A stretch of DNA of 64,000 nt from an uncultured Pelagibacteraceae bacterium (GTDB taxonomy: Bacteria; Pseudomonadota; Alphaproteobacteria; Pelagibacterales; Pelagibacteraceae): NCBI GenBank assembly GCA_902582845.1, contig CACHTQ010000002.1, positions 1 to 64,000 of the forward strand, read 5' to 3'. A program made the translations under genes and the position numbers. Below are positions 26,698 to 34,846 of the stretch, piece by piece (the stretch's first letter is position 1; each line of letters starts with the position of its first letter). The notes beneath the pieces are model-generated. The model was not told the DNA's origin. It worked only from the letters and a program-made list of their open reading frames with translations, and searched no databases.

Positions 26698-28115
26698 TGG
26701 CTAAGAAGAAAAAGAAAAAAAATGGTAAATTAAAAACTAATGGTAACGTTGGGGGAAAAGCAGACGTTCACTTAAGTTCAAACGGTGGAAGAAATAAAAG
26801 TTTATTAGGTCATAACGCTATTTTCACACCAGAAGTAATTGATGATATTCACATAAAATCTCAATTAGGTAGATACAGAATGCGTGGAATGGCATTAATG
26901 AAGAAAATTCCAACATTTGATGATTTGGTTTTTTTACCAGGAACTCTTACTAGATTTGTTATTGAAGGTTACAGAGAAAAGTGTGAAACAAAAACTGTTA
27001 TTGGACCAAGATGTGAAAATCCAATTGAATTAGATATTCCAGTTTACATCACAGGTATGAGTTTTGGAGCTTTATCTTATGAAGCAAAAACTGCACTCGC
27101 AAGAGGAGCTACAATGGCAGGTAGCGCTACATGTTCTGGTGAAGGTGGAATGATACCTGATGAAAGAAGATATTCTGAAAAATGGTTTTATCAATGTATT
27201 CAATCAAGATATGGATTTAACCCACATCACGCACAACTAGCTGATGGAATTGAAGTTTTTATTGGACAAGGACAAAAAGTTGGTATGGGTGGTCACTTAA
27301 TGGGTCAAAAAGTAACTGACCAAGTTGCTGAAATGAGATCACTTCCATCAGGTATTGATCAAAGATCTCCAGCAAGACATCCTGACTGGTTAGGTCCAGA
27401 TGATTTAGCATTAAAAGTAGAAGAACTTAGACAACTAACTAAAAATAAAGTTCCAATTCAATTAAAATTAGGTGCATCAAAGGTTTATGACGATGTTCGT
27501 ATGGCTGCAAAATGTGATCCAGACTCTATTTATTTAGATGGAATGGAAGGATCTACAGGAGCAGGTCCACACATCGCTGCTGCCAATACTGGTATTCCTG
27601 GTATTGCAGCTATAAGAGAAGCAAGAAGAGCTTTGGACGATGTTGGAAAAACTGGAAAAGTTACTTTAATTTATGCTGGTGGCGTTAGAGATGGTGCTGA
27701 CATGGCAAAAGCATTAGCTTTAGGTGCAGATGCAATAGCTATTGGTACAGGTTCTATGATAGCACTGAACTGTAACAAAGATATTCCAGAGGCAAACTTT
27801 GAAAAAGAAATGGGAGTAAAAGCAGGTGAATGTTATCACTGTCATACTGGAAGATGTCCTGTGGGAGTTGCTACACAAGATCCAAAATTAAGAGCAAGAT
27901 TAAATCCTGATGATGCAGCATTGAGAGTTTATAATTATTTACATTCAATGACTCTTGAAGCTCAGTTGTTAGCTAGAGCTTGTGGTAAAACAAATATACA
28001 TTCTTTAGAACCTGAAGATTTAGCAGCGCTTACTTCTGAAGCATCAGCTTTAGCAAAAGTTCCGCTAGCAGGTACTAATTATACTGTTGGAGTTGATAAC
28101 TTTCATAAAATTTAA
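26697..28115 (+). CDS. mgsC: FMN-binding glutamate synthase-like subunit (MgsC/GlxD)
   Basis: A 472-residue FMN-dependent synthase domain. FMN/2-oxoglutarate-site motifs are visible: ITGMSFGALSYEAKTALARGA, QLKLGASKVYDDVRMAAKCDPDSIYLDGMEGSTGAGP and GGVRDGADMAKALALGADAIAIGTGSM. A cysteine cluster (GECYHCHTGRCPVGVATQDPKLR) fits the 3Fe-4S site of glutamate synthases. The first 25 residues are an odd lysine-rich tail (MAKKKKKKNGK) that is also found at the start of the next gene. With MgsA and MgsB it would make N-methylglutamate from gamma-glutamylmethylamide or methylamine plus 2-oxoglutarate/glutamate. Confidence 0.9.
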   Translation: MAKKKKKKNGKLKTNGNVGGKADVHLSSNGGRNKSLLGHNAIFTPEVIDDIHIKSQLGRYRMRGMALMKKIPTFDDLVFLPGTLTRFVIEGYREKCETKTVIGPRCENPIELDIPVYITGMSFGALSYEAKTALARGATMAGSATCSGEGGMIPDERRYSEKWFYQCIQSRYGFNPHHAQLADGIEVFIGQGQKVGMGGHLMGQKVTDQVAEMRSLPSGIDQRSPARHPDWLGPDDLALKVEELRQLTKNKVPIQLKLGASKVYDDVRMAAKCDPDSIYLDGMEGSTGAGPHIAAANTGIPGIAAIREARRALDDVGKTGKVTLIYAGGVRDGADMAKALALGADAIAIGTGSMIALNCNKDIPEANFEKEMGVKAGECYHCHTGRCPVGVATQDPKLRARLNPDDAALRVYNYLHSMTLEAQLLARACGKTNIHSLEPEDLAALTSEASALAKVPLAGTNYTVGVDNFHKI

Positions 28116-28123
28116 AGGTAAAA

Positions 28124-28540
28124 ATGGCTAAGAAAAAAAATAAAAAGAAAGTTTCTAAATCAGTTGTTGTTAAAGACCAACAGTTAGGAAAGAAAAAAGA
28201 AACAGCTAGAGAAAAGATGATTGGCCAATCTATTGGCTATAGATATGACGTTAATCTTCTGCCAGATTACAAAAAAATGACACCATTCCTTAAGAAGTAT
28301 GTAGAGGCAATGGGTTGGGATGATTTGAATTGGTTAGAAGATGTTCATATGGGTTATGAAGAAGGAAGACCAGCTGTATTTTGCAGAAATGCAAACGGTT
28401 GGGTTACAATCCCATCATCAATCAAATTACCAGATAACCAACAAGACAGGGACATGATCGCAAGGGAACTTTTAGTAAAATTTCAAATGTCTCCAAAACA
28501 CCCTCTTGTTGATTTAAAAAAAGCTTACTTAAAATTTTAA
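28124..28540 (+). CDS. Conserved hypothetical protein, last gene of the mgs operon
   Basis: A 138-residue soluble protein 8 bp after mgsC. It starts with a lysine-rich tail (MAKKKNKKKVSK) nearly identical to that of MgsC at both DNA and protein level. The body (YRYDVNLLPDYKKMTPFLKKYVEAMGWDDLNWLEDVHMGYEEGRPAVFCRNANGWVTIPSSIKLP) is compact, with conserved-looking tryptophans. No family is recognised. The position makes it a likely accessory or fourth subunit of the glutamate-synthase-like enzyme, but that is inference only. Confidence 0.65.
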   Translation: MAKKKNKKKVSKSVVVKDQQLGKKKETAREKMIGQSIGYRYDVNLLPDYKKMTPFLKKYVEAMGWDDLNWLEDVHMGYEEGRPAVFCRNANGWVTIPSSIKLPDNQQDRDMIARELLVKFQMSPKHPLVDLKKAYLKF

Positions 28541-28567
28541 TTACACAATCTTAAGTTGATTCTTTTT

Positions 28568-28595
28568 TAAAACCTATTGTCAATATTAGGTTTTA
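28568..28595 (+). terminator. Terminator-like hairpin between the mgs operon and amt
   Basis: TAAAACCTA and TAGGTTTTA form a perfect 9-bp inverted repeat around a 10-base loop in the 124-bp gap before amt. The right arm ends in four T and is then interrupted, so termination would be partial. It probably separates the mgs genes from amt, whose start has a strong Shine-Dalgarno (GGAGAGAG). Confidence 0.55.
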
Positions 28596-28664
28596 TTAGA
28601 TTGTTTCATTTGTAACAACTTTCATAATTTTATAGGATTTTAAAAACTAATATGGAGAGAGAAT

Positions 28665-30065
28665 ATGACTGATCAGTTAGGTGCTCTTACTACTATATTT
28701 ACGGAATTTTACTACTGGATTACAGTGGTGCTGATGTTTTTAATTCACGTCGGTTTCTGTATGTATGAAGTTGGAGCTTCTCGATACAAACACCATCAAC
28801 ATACTCTTATGAAAAACACGATGCTGATACCTTTGGTGACAGTAACATGGTTTTTATTTGGTTGGTGGATTTACTGGGCTTTCCCAACAGGACCGGGAAT
28901 AGCACCTTCAATAATGAATGAAAGTACAGCATTAATCACTGATGAAACATTGTTTAGTGCTATGTGGCAAGTACCAACAAGTGATATAATGGCGGTTAAT
29001 CTTGGAGATCACATTAATGGTGTTTTCTGGGCTGCCTTTTTATTATTTTCTTGGACTGCTGCCTCAATCGTCTCTGGAGCAATAATTGAAAGAATAACTA
29101 CTTTTGCTTTTGGTATTTTAGCAATAGCAATTGGTTCAGTATTCTGGACAATTGATGCTGCTTGGGGATGGCACTTTGATGGTTGGATGTTAAAAATTTT
29201 AGGATACCATGATGCTTATGCATCAGGAGTAATTCACGCTATAGCTGGTGGATTTGCTTTAGGTGTTCTAATGGTTTTGGGACCAAGAATTGGAAAATTC
29301 TCATCAAGTGGTGAACCAAGAAATATTGGACCAAGAAATCCTTGGCTAGTAACAATTGGATTATTTCTAATTTATACTGGTTTCTGGGGATTCTATGCGG
29401 CATGTAATATACCAATATTTGATCTTGGACCAGAGTACGGCATGGAAGGTATATCTTATTGGACGGCTACAAACATTTATGTAACGCCTACTACACTTAG
29501 CGGTATTACTTTTAACTTCCTGATGTCACTATCAGGAGGATTATTAGCTGGATACTGGATTGCAAAAGGTGATCCGTTCTGGACTTACTCAAGTGGATTA
29601 GCGGGTATTATATGTGCTTCAGCTGGAAATGATTTATATCACCCAATTCAATCAATGATCATAGGTATGATTGGAGTAGTGCTATCGTACAAATTACATT
29701 ATTTCGTTGAACGTAAATTCAAGATTGATGATGCGGTTGGTGCTGTTGCAGTACACGGTTATGCAGGATTTATAGGTCTTGTAATTTGTGGTTTTGTTTT
29801 AAATGGTTATCCATCATCTGGTTACAGTGTTGGAGCTATGTGGGACGGAACTACTTATGCATCAATAAATCCTTTAGGTATGTTCTTAGGAGCAATAATT
29901 ATGTTCTTTGTTCTAGGATTAATACCAGGCTATATCATTGCAAAAGTATTACACGGAATGGGTAAATTAAGAATTCCGCGTGAAGCTGAAATAGCTGGAC
30001 TAGACTATGAAATGATGGAAACTGCTAAATCTGACGAAAAAGCAGTTGCATCAGCAACCAGGTAA
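28665..30065 (+). CDS. amt: Ammonium transporter
   Basis: A 466-residue Amt/MEP/Rh-family channel with about eleven transmembrane helices. The two pore histidines sit in ASGVIHAIAGGFALG and AVAVHGYAGFIG. The extracellular loop with FDGWMLKILGYHDAYASG and the C-terminal helix region PGYIIAKVLHGMGKLRIPREAEIAGLD fit the family. It takes up ammonium and, in many members, methylammonium, which suits the flanking methylamine enzymes. No glnK follows; two tiny membrane proteins do. Confidence 0.95.
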   Translation: MTDQLGALTTIFTEFYYWITVVLMFLIHVGFCMYEVGASRYKHHQHTLMKNTMLIPLVTVTWFLFGWWIYWAFPTGPGIAPSIMNESTALITDETLFSAMWQVPTSDIMAVNLGDHINGVFWAAFLLFSWTAASIVSGAIIERITTFAFGILAIAIGSVFWTIDAAWGWHFDGWMLKILGYHDAYASGVIHAIAGGFALGVLMVLGPRIGKFSSSGEPRNIGPRNPWLVTIGLFLIYTGFWGFYAACNIPIFDLGPEYGMEGISYWTATNIYVTPTTLSGITFNFLMSLSGGLLAGYWIAKGDPFWTYSSGLAGIICASAGNDLYHPIQSMIIGMIGVVLSYKLHYFVERKFKIDDAVGAVAVHGYAGFIGLVICGFVLNGYPSSGYSVGAMWDGTTYASINPLGMFLGAIIMFFVLGLIPGYIIAKVLHGMGKLRIPREAEIAGLDYEMMETAKSDEKAVASATR

Positions 30066-30077
30066 AGGAGGAATAAT

Positions 30078-30308
30078 ATGGCGACAGTTACAAATTGGAT
30101 TGATCACCTGAATAAACCGGCGGAGGAAGTTGCTGGTGCTATTTATCCTGGTGCTGGATCTAGTGAAGGACTATTAGTAATACTTGCTATTATTATATGG
30201 ATTGGTTGGCATGTTTTGACTGCTAAATCTGAAAGTGATGAACTTGAAAGATTAGCAAGAAAAAGACATGGTCCAAATGACCATAAAAGCAATATTACTG
30301 ATTGGTAA
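30078..30308 (+). CDS. Small membrane protein co-transcribed with amt
   Basis: A 76-residue protein with one hydrophobic helix (GLLVILAIIIWIGWHVLTA, about residues 31-49), an amphipathic acidic N-terminal region (NWIDHLNKPAEEVAGAIYPG) and a basic cytoplasmic-type tail (RLARKRHGPNDHK). It has a strong Shine-Dalgarno (AAAGGAGG) and starts 12 bp after amt, so it is in the amt operon. The family is not recognised. It might be an Amt partner, in the place usually held by glnK. Confidence 0.7.
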   Translation: MATVTNWIDHLNKPAEEVAGAIYPGAGSSEGLLVILAIIIWIGWHVLTAKSESDELERLARKRHGPNDHKSNITDW

Positions 30309-30324
30309 TTAAATCAAAAAATTT

Positions 30325-30356
30325 GGGCGCTACTGATTAAGTGGCGCCCTTTTTTT
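30325..30356 (+). terminator. Intrinsic terminator after the amt operon
   Basis: GGGCGCTAC pairs with GTGGCGCCC (nine pairs, one a G-U) around a 7-base loop, followed by seven T residues (30350-30356). It is the strongest GC hairpin in this part of the window. The start codon of the next small gene lies only 5 bases beyond. Confidence 0.92.
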
Positions 30357-30361
30357 ATCGT

Positions 30362-30520
30362 ATGTCAAAAGAAAATAAAGATAACGAAGAACTTAGACCA
30401 AGTAAGATGAGAGGCGTTGCTTTTCCAAAAGCAAAGTACGGAGCAATATTAGCGGTAATTATAATTATTGTTGTAAATTTAATTTTTTATAAAGAAACAA
30501 TTTTATCTTTTTTAAAATAA
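30362..30520 (+). CDS. 52-residue membrane protein (missing from the ORF track)
   Basis: ATG at 30362, stop TAA at 30518-30520. The reading is a charged N-terminal part (MSKENKDNEELRPSKMRG), then one hydrophobic helix (AILAVIIIIVVNLIFY, about residues 28-43) and a short tail (ETILSFLK). Codon use fits the neighbours and the whole stretch between the terminator and gmaS is filled by it. There is no Shine-Dalgarno, and the amt terminator ends 5 nt before the ATG. It is unrecognised; together with the 76-residue protein it gives two single-helix proteins after amt. Confidence 0.6.
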   Translation: MSKENKDNEELRPSKMRGVAFPKAKYGAILAVIIIIVVNLIFYKETILSFLK

Positions 30521-30537
30521 TTATGTTAACTTAATTT

Positions 30538-31863
30538 ATGCCAAAAAATTTATTCAAAATTGCTAAAGAAAAAAAAATTAAATATTTTTTGATAAGCTTT
30601 GTTGATTTATTTGGAGTGCTTAGATCAAAACTAGTGCCAGCACATGCAATAAAAGATATGCAAGAAACAGGCGCAGGATTTGCAGGGTTTGCTGCTTGGT
30701 TAGATATGACACCTGCAGACTCAGACATGTTTGGAATTCCAGATCCAGATAGTTTAATCCAATTACCTTGGAATAAAGAGGTAGGTTGGCTTGCCTCAGA
30801 TCTTTGGATGAATGGAAAACCTGTAGATGCCTCTCCAAGAATAATGTTGAAGAAACAAATTAAAAAACTCTCAAAACAAGGATTGACTATGAAATCTGGC
30901 GTGGAGTGTGAGTATTTTTTAATATCACCTGATGGAGACTCCATCGCTGATCCAAGAGATACACAATCAAAACCTTGCTATGATCAATCAGCTTTAATGA
31001 GAAGGTATGATTTAATTAAAGAAATTTGTGACTGTATGATTGAAATGGGATGGGGTCCTTATCAAAATGATCACGAGGACGCTAATGGTCAATTTGAAAT
31101 GAATTGGGATTACTCAGATTGTTTAAAGACAGCAGACAGACATACGTTTTTTAAATACATGGTAAAAACTATTGCTGAAAAACATGGTTTAAGAGCTACG
31201 TTTATGCCTAAACCATTTGAGAATTTAACAGGAAATGGTTGTCATGCCCATATTTCAGTTTGGGATGGAAAGAAAAATAAATTTTTGGACAAGTCTAATG
31301 AATTAGGTCTTAGTAAAATGGCATATAATTTTTTAGGCGGAGTAATAAAACACGCTTCATCTTTATCTGCTTTTTTTAATCCTACAATAAATAGTTACAG
31401 ACGAATTAATGCACCACCAACAAAGTCAGGTGCATCATGGTCACCAAGTAGTATTTCTTACACTGGTAATAACAGAACTCATATGATTAGAATTCCCGAT
31501 CCAGGAAGATTTGAGTTGAGATTAATGGATGGGTCGGCCAACCCTTATTTACTTCAAGCAAGTGTTCTCGCAGCTGGAATAAATGGTATTAAAAATAAAA
31601 TAGATCCTGGAAAGCCTCTTAATTGTAATATGTATGAAGATTTTGCAAAATATCCAAATCTTCCAAAACTTCCTGATGAGTTAGATCAATCATTAAAACA
31701 ATTAAAACAGAATAAAGAGATGAATGAGGCTTTTGGTGTTGATGTAATTGATAGTTATATAAAACTTAGAGGTACAGAAATTAAAGAATTTAACAACATA
31801 GAAAGATTTGATAAATCAAAACCTATAACCAAATGGGAAAGACAAAATACTCTAGATTGTTAA
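30538..31863 (+). CDS. gmaS: Gamma-glutamylmethylamide synthetase
   Basis: A 441-residue GS-III-family ligase that joins methylamine to glutamate with ATP, giving gamma-glutamylmethylamide, the first step of the indirect methylamine pathway. The N-terminal KYFLISFVDLFGVLRSKLVPA, then AGFAGFAAWLDMTP, DPDSLIQLPW, GWGPYQNDHEDANGQFEMNW, NGCHAHISVW and TINSYRRINAPPTKSGASW...TGNNRTHM agree closely with the GmaS sequences I remember from marine bacteria. It lies 17 bp after the 52-residue gene and one base before the DAPAL-like gene. The closely related alternative is a glutamine synthetase of GlnT type. Confidence 0.85.
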   Translation: MPKNLFKIAKEKKIKYFLISFVDLFGVLRSKLVPAHAIKDMQETGAGFAGFAAWLDMTPADSDMFGIPDPDSLIQLPWNKEVGWLASDLWMNGKPVDASPRIMLKKQIKKLSKQGLTMKSGVECEYFLISPDGDSIADPRDTQSKPCYDQSALMRRYDLIKEICDCMIEMGWGPYQNDHEDANGQFEMNWDYSDCLKTADRHTFFKYMVKTIAEKHGLRATFMPKPFENLTGNGCHAHISVWDGKKNKFLDKSNELGLSKMAYNFLGGVIKHASSLSAFFNPTINSYRRINAPPTKSGASWSPSSISYTGNNRTHMIRIPDPGRFELRLMDGSANPYLLQASVLAAGINGIKNKIDPGKPLNCNMYEDFAKYPNLPKLPDELDQSLKQLKQNKEMNEAFGVDVIDSYIKLRGTEIKEFNNIERFDKSKPITKWERQNTLDC

Positions 31864-31864
31864 A

Positions 31865-32998
31865 GTGAAGAGTTTAAAAAATCTTAAAAGCTGGAAATAT
31901 AAAAAATTATTGAAAAATAATCGTTATAATTTTAAAAGAAGTTATGTTTTAAAACATCTTCCCTCTTCATTAATCACTAATGCTTATAAATCAATTTCCG
32001 GTTGGAAAAATTATAAAGCAACCCCCCTACTATCACTTGATAAATTAAAGAAAAATTTGAAATTTAATAATATATTTTATAAGGATGAGTCTAAAAGATT
32101 TCATTTAAAGTCGTTTAAAGCATTGGGGGGAGCATACGCAGTAGAGAGAATATCTAAAGGAAAAAAAAATATTGTTATTTCATCAGCAACAGCTGGCAAT
32201 CATGGTAGATCAGTTGCTTGGGGTGCAAAAAGATTAAATTTAAAGTGTAAAATTTTTGTAAGTCAATATGTAAGCCAAACAAGAGTTCGTGAAATTGAGA
32301 AATTTGGCGCCGAGGTAATACGAGTTAAGGGAAATTATGAAAATTCTTTGGAGGAATGTAAAAGACTTTCAAAAAAGAATAATTGGCAAATTGTTCAGGA
32401 TGTCTCTACCAAAAATTATAAATATGTTCCTCAACTTACAATGGCTGGATATTCTATTATGATAAAGGAAATATCTAAACAAACAAACCATTATATAACT
32501 CACATATTTGTTCAAGCTGGTGTTGGAGGATTAGCGGCAGGTGTAGTTGCTGGGGTCGCAAAATATTTTAAAAGAATTCCAAGAATAATTGTTGTTGAAC
32601 CTGATAGAGCTGATTGTGTTCTTCAGAGTGTTAAAGCAAATAAAATGAAAAAAATAAGAATAAAAAAAGAAAGTATTATGGGTGGGATGTCATGTAATGA
32701 AATGTCACTTGTTCCATGGCAAATATTAAAAAAAACTTCTAACTATTGCGTATCTGTTGCTGACAAAAATGTTGCCAAGACAACAGCGATGCTAAAGGAT
32801 AGAAAATTAAGTAAAGGTTCAATTGTAGGAGGTGAATGTGCAACTCCTGGGATTATTGCCCTTATAGGTTTAGCTAACAATTTTAAAGTACGAAAATCAC
32901 TGAATTTAAACGAAGACTCTAACATTCTTGTCATTGGATGCGAAGGAAATGCAGATGTTAAACTTTACAAACAGCTGCTATCTAAAGGTAGAAAATAA
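31865..32998 (+). CDS. Diaminopropionate ammonia-lyase-like PLP enzyme
   Basis: A 377-residue fold-type II PLP enzyme. The PLP lysine sits in DESKRFHLKSFKALGGAYAVERI (about residue 81), the phosphate-binding region is SSATAGNHGRSVAWGAK, and GVGGLAAGV lies at about residue 220. The wording of the lysine motif is that of diaminopropionate ammonia-lyase (cleaves 2,3-diaminopropionate to pyruvate and ammonia). The initiation codon is GTG at 31865, one base after the gmaS stop. Other beta-eliminating substrates, such as hydroxy-amino acids, remain possible. Confidence 0.72.
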   Translation: MKSLKNLKSWKYKKLLKNNRYNFKRSYVLKHLPSSLITNAYKSISGWKNYKATPLLSLDKLKKNLKFNNIFYKDESKRFHLKSFKALGGAYAVERISKGKKNIVISSATAGNHGRSVAWGAKRLNLKCKIFVSQYVSQTRVREIEKFGAEVIRVKGNYENSLEECKRLSKKNNWQIVQDVSTKNYKYVPQLTMAGYSIMIKEISKQTNHYITHIFVQAGVGGLAAGVVAGVAKYFKRIPRIIVVEPDRADCVLQSVKANKMKKIRIKKESIMGGMSCNEMSLVPWQILKKTSNYCVSVADKNVAKTTAMLKDRKLSKGSIVGGECATPGIIALIGLANNFKVRKSLNLNEDSNILVIGCEGNADVKLYKQLLSKGRK

Positions 32999-33005
32999 TA
33001 TTTAT

Positions 33006-34427
33006 ATGACAAAAAATGCAATAGCTTGGATAAGAGAAGACTTTAGAATCGAACATAATCCTGCTCTCTCATATGCCACACAAAATCATGAAAATGTTGT
33101 TGCTTTATTTATTTATAATAAAACTGATTTTGATCACAAAAGAGAAGCACAAAAGTGGTGGCTATTTAAATCTTTAGAAATATTTAAATCAGAATTATCT
33201 AAATACAAAATTAATCTTCAAATATTAGCGGGAGATGAATTAGATATATTTTCTAAAATTAAAAAAAAAGACGACGTTTCAATATATTGGAATAAAATTT
33301 ATGAACCTGATGTTATTGCAAAAGGAAAAAAAATTAGAGATGTTTTCTTAAAAAATGAGATTGAATTTAAATATTTTAAAGGAAATATTTTAAATGAATT
33401 TCAAGAAGTTACTAAAAATGATGGAACACCCTTTAAAGTATTCACCCCTTTCTGGAGAAATGCTGAACAAAAATATTTAGGTTTACCACCAAGTAAAAAT
33501 TATATTGTAAAGAAAAAAACGAAAGTAATATCTTTCTTCAAAAATTGTGTTGAAGCAAAAAGTATTTTACCAAAAAAAAATTGGTATAAGAAATTTGAGA
33601 ATTATTGGAAAGTATCAGAAAATGATTCAAAAAAAGTTCTGAGCAGTTTGATTAATGATAAAATTAAAGAATACGGTTCGGCTAGAGATTTTCCTTCTAT
33701 AGAGGGCACATCAAAGTTATCTCCTTATATAAAGCACGGACAAATACATGTGAGCACGATTTGGAAAAAATGTAACGAAATTAAATCTAAAGGCATTGGT
33801 TATAGGAAATATATTAATGAGCTTGGTTGGCGTGAGTTCTCTCATAGTTTGATTAATTATTTTCCAGAGTTTTTAAAAGGAAATTACAGAAAAGAATTTG
33901 ATAAATTTCCTTGGGTAAAAAATGAAAAATTTTTAAAAGCATGGAAATCGGGGATGACTGGTTATCCGATTGTGGATGCTGGTATGAGAGAATTATATGA
34001 AACTGGTTGGATGCATAACAGAATAAGAATGGTTGTTGGTTCTTTTCTAGTCAAACATCTAAGAATTAATTGGACCGAAGGTGAAAAACATTTTAGAAAT
34101 TGTTTACTTGATTTTAATAAAGCCAATAATGTGGCTCAGTGGCAATGGGTTGCAGGTTGTGGAGCAGATGCAGCTCCTTATTTTAGAATTTTTAATCCTA
34201 TTCTACAGGGTGAAAAGTTTGACAAAGAAGGAAAATACGTAAAAAAATGGATTCCAGAACTAAGCAAAGTCCCACAAAAATTTATCCACAAACCTTGGGA
34301 AATGGAAATGAAATATCAACAAGCAATTAATACAATTGTTGGAAAAGATTATCCAAGCCCAATAGTGATACATGAAGAAGCAAGAGCTTCTGCATTAAAA
34401 GCTTTTCAAAGTTTGAAAAAAAATTAA
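33006..34427 (+). CDS. phrB: Deoxyribodipyrimidine photolyase
   Basis: A light-driven FAD enzyme that repairs cyclobutane pyrimidine dimers. The start is the ATG at 33006 (MTKNAIAWIREDFRIEHNPAL); the ORF track's start at 32928 lies inside the preceding gene. The 473-residue protein has the N-terminal antenna-binding Rossmann half and the C-terminal FAD half with GWREFSHSLINYFPE, GYPIVDAGMRELYETGWMHNRIRM and NNVAQWQWVAGCGADAAPYFRIFNP, including the tryptophans of the electron-transfer chain. It has the class I CPD photolyase pattern. Surface-ocean light exposure explains it. It starts 7 bp after the PLP enzyme. Confidence 0.93.
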   Translation: MTKNAIAWIREDFRIEHNPALSYATQNHENVVALFIYNKTDFDHKREAQKWWLFKSLEIFKSELSKYKINLQILAGDELDIFSKIKKKDDVSIYWNKIYEPDVIAKGKKIRDVFLKNEIEFKYFKGNILNEFQEVTKNDGTPFKVFTPFWRNAEQKYLGLPPSKNYIVKKKTKVISFFKNCVEAKSILPKKNWYKKFENYWKVSENDSKKVLSSLINDKIKEYGSARDFPSIEGTSKLSPYIKHGQIHVSTIWKKCNEIKSKGIGYRKYINELGWREFSHSLINYFPEFLKGNYRKEFDKFPWVKNEKFLKAWKSGMTGYPIVDAGMRELYETGWMHNRIRMVVGSFLVKHLRINWTEGEKHFRNCLLDFNKANNVAQWQWVAGCGADAAPYFRIFNPILQGEKFDKEGKYVKKWIPELSKVPQKFIHKPWEMEMKYQQAINTIVGKDYPSPIVIHEEARASALKAFQSLKKN

Positions 34428-34846
34428 ACTTCTCCTAAAAAATGATGAATTATAGTTCTGGTCTGTGGGTTTAATCTATGCTCAAATAAATAAATACCTT
34501 GCCAAGTTCCAAGTAATAATTCTCCATTTTCAACACTAAGAGAAATTTGATTATTAGTTAAACTTGATTTTATGTGTGCAGGCATATCATCTTTACCTTC
34601 AGTTGTATGAATATATAACTTACTATCCATTGGTGCGATTTTATTAAAATAATTGATTAAGTCAGTTTGGACATCAGGGTCTGCATTTTCTTGTATAATT
34701 AAAGAGGCACTAGTGTGTTGAATACTTAAATTAAGTATACCATTTTTAAATTTATTTTTCTTTATCCAATTAATTGTTTCATCAGTGAATTCGTATAATT
34801 TTTGTCCATTAGTGCTGATTTTAAAGTTATTAAATTTTTGTATCAT
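34424..34846 (-). CDS. yjbQ: YjbQ-family protein (UPF0047, thiamine-phosphate synthase-like)
   Basis: A 140-residue protein of the YjbQ/UPF0047 family. It has LNLSIQHTSASLIIQENADPDVQTDL (about residues 41-66), MPAHIKSSLTNNQISL and the C-terminal LLLGTWQGIYLFEHR typical of the family. Members have weak thiamine-phosphate synthase activity, but the physiological role is unsettled. Its ATG overlaps the zapE stop (ATGA) and its end overlaps the photolyase stop by 4 bp on the other strand. Confidence 0.88.
   Translation of the reverse strand: MIQKFNNFKISTNGQKLYEFTDETINWIKKNKFKNGILNLSIQHTSASLIIQENADPDVQTDLINYFNKIAPMDSKLYIHTTEGKDDMPAHIKSSLTNNQISLSVENGELLLGTWQGIYLFEHRLNPQTRTIIHHFLGEV

Noticed and set aside
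28541-28664. Sigma54 promoter before amt
   Set aside because: No GG-N10-GC type element is visible; TTGTAA with TATAGG (15-bp spacing) is only a weak sigma70-like match.
30531-30944. 137-residue ORF antisense to gmaS
   Set aside because: Inside the conserved N-terminal region of gmaS, with no recognisable features.
32928-33005. N-terminal extension of the photolyase ORF
   Set aside because: It covers the 3' end of the PLP-enzyme gene. The family's usual start (AIAWIREDFR) begins at the ATG at 33006.
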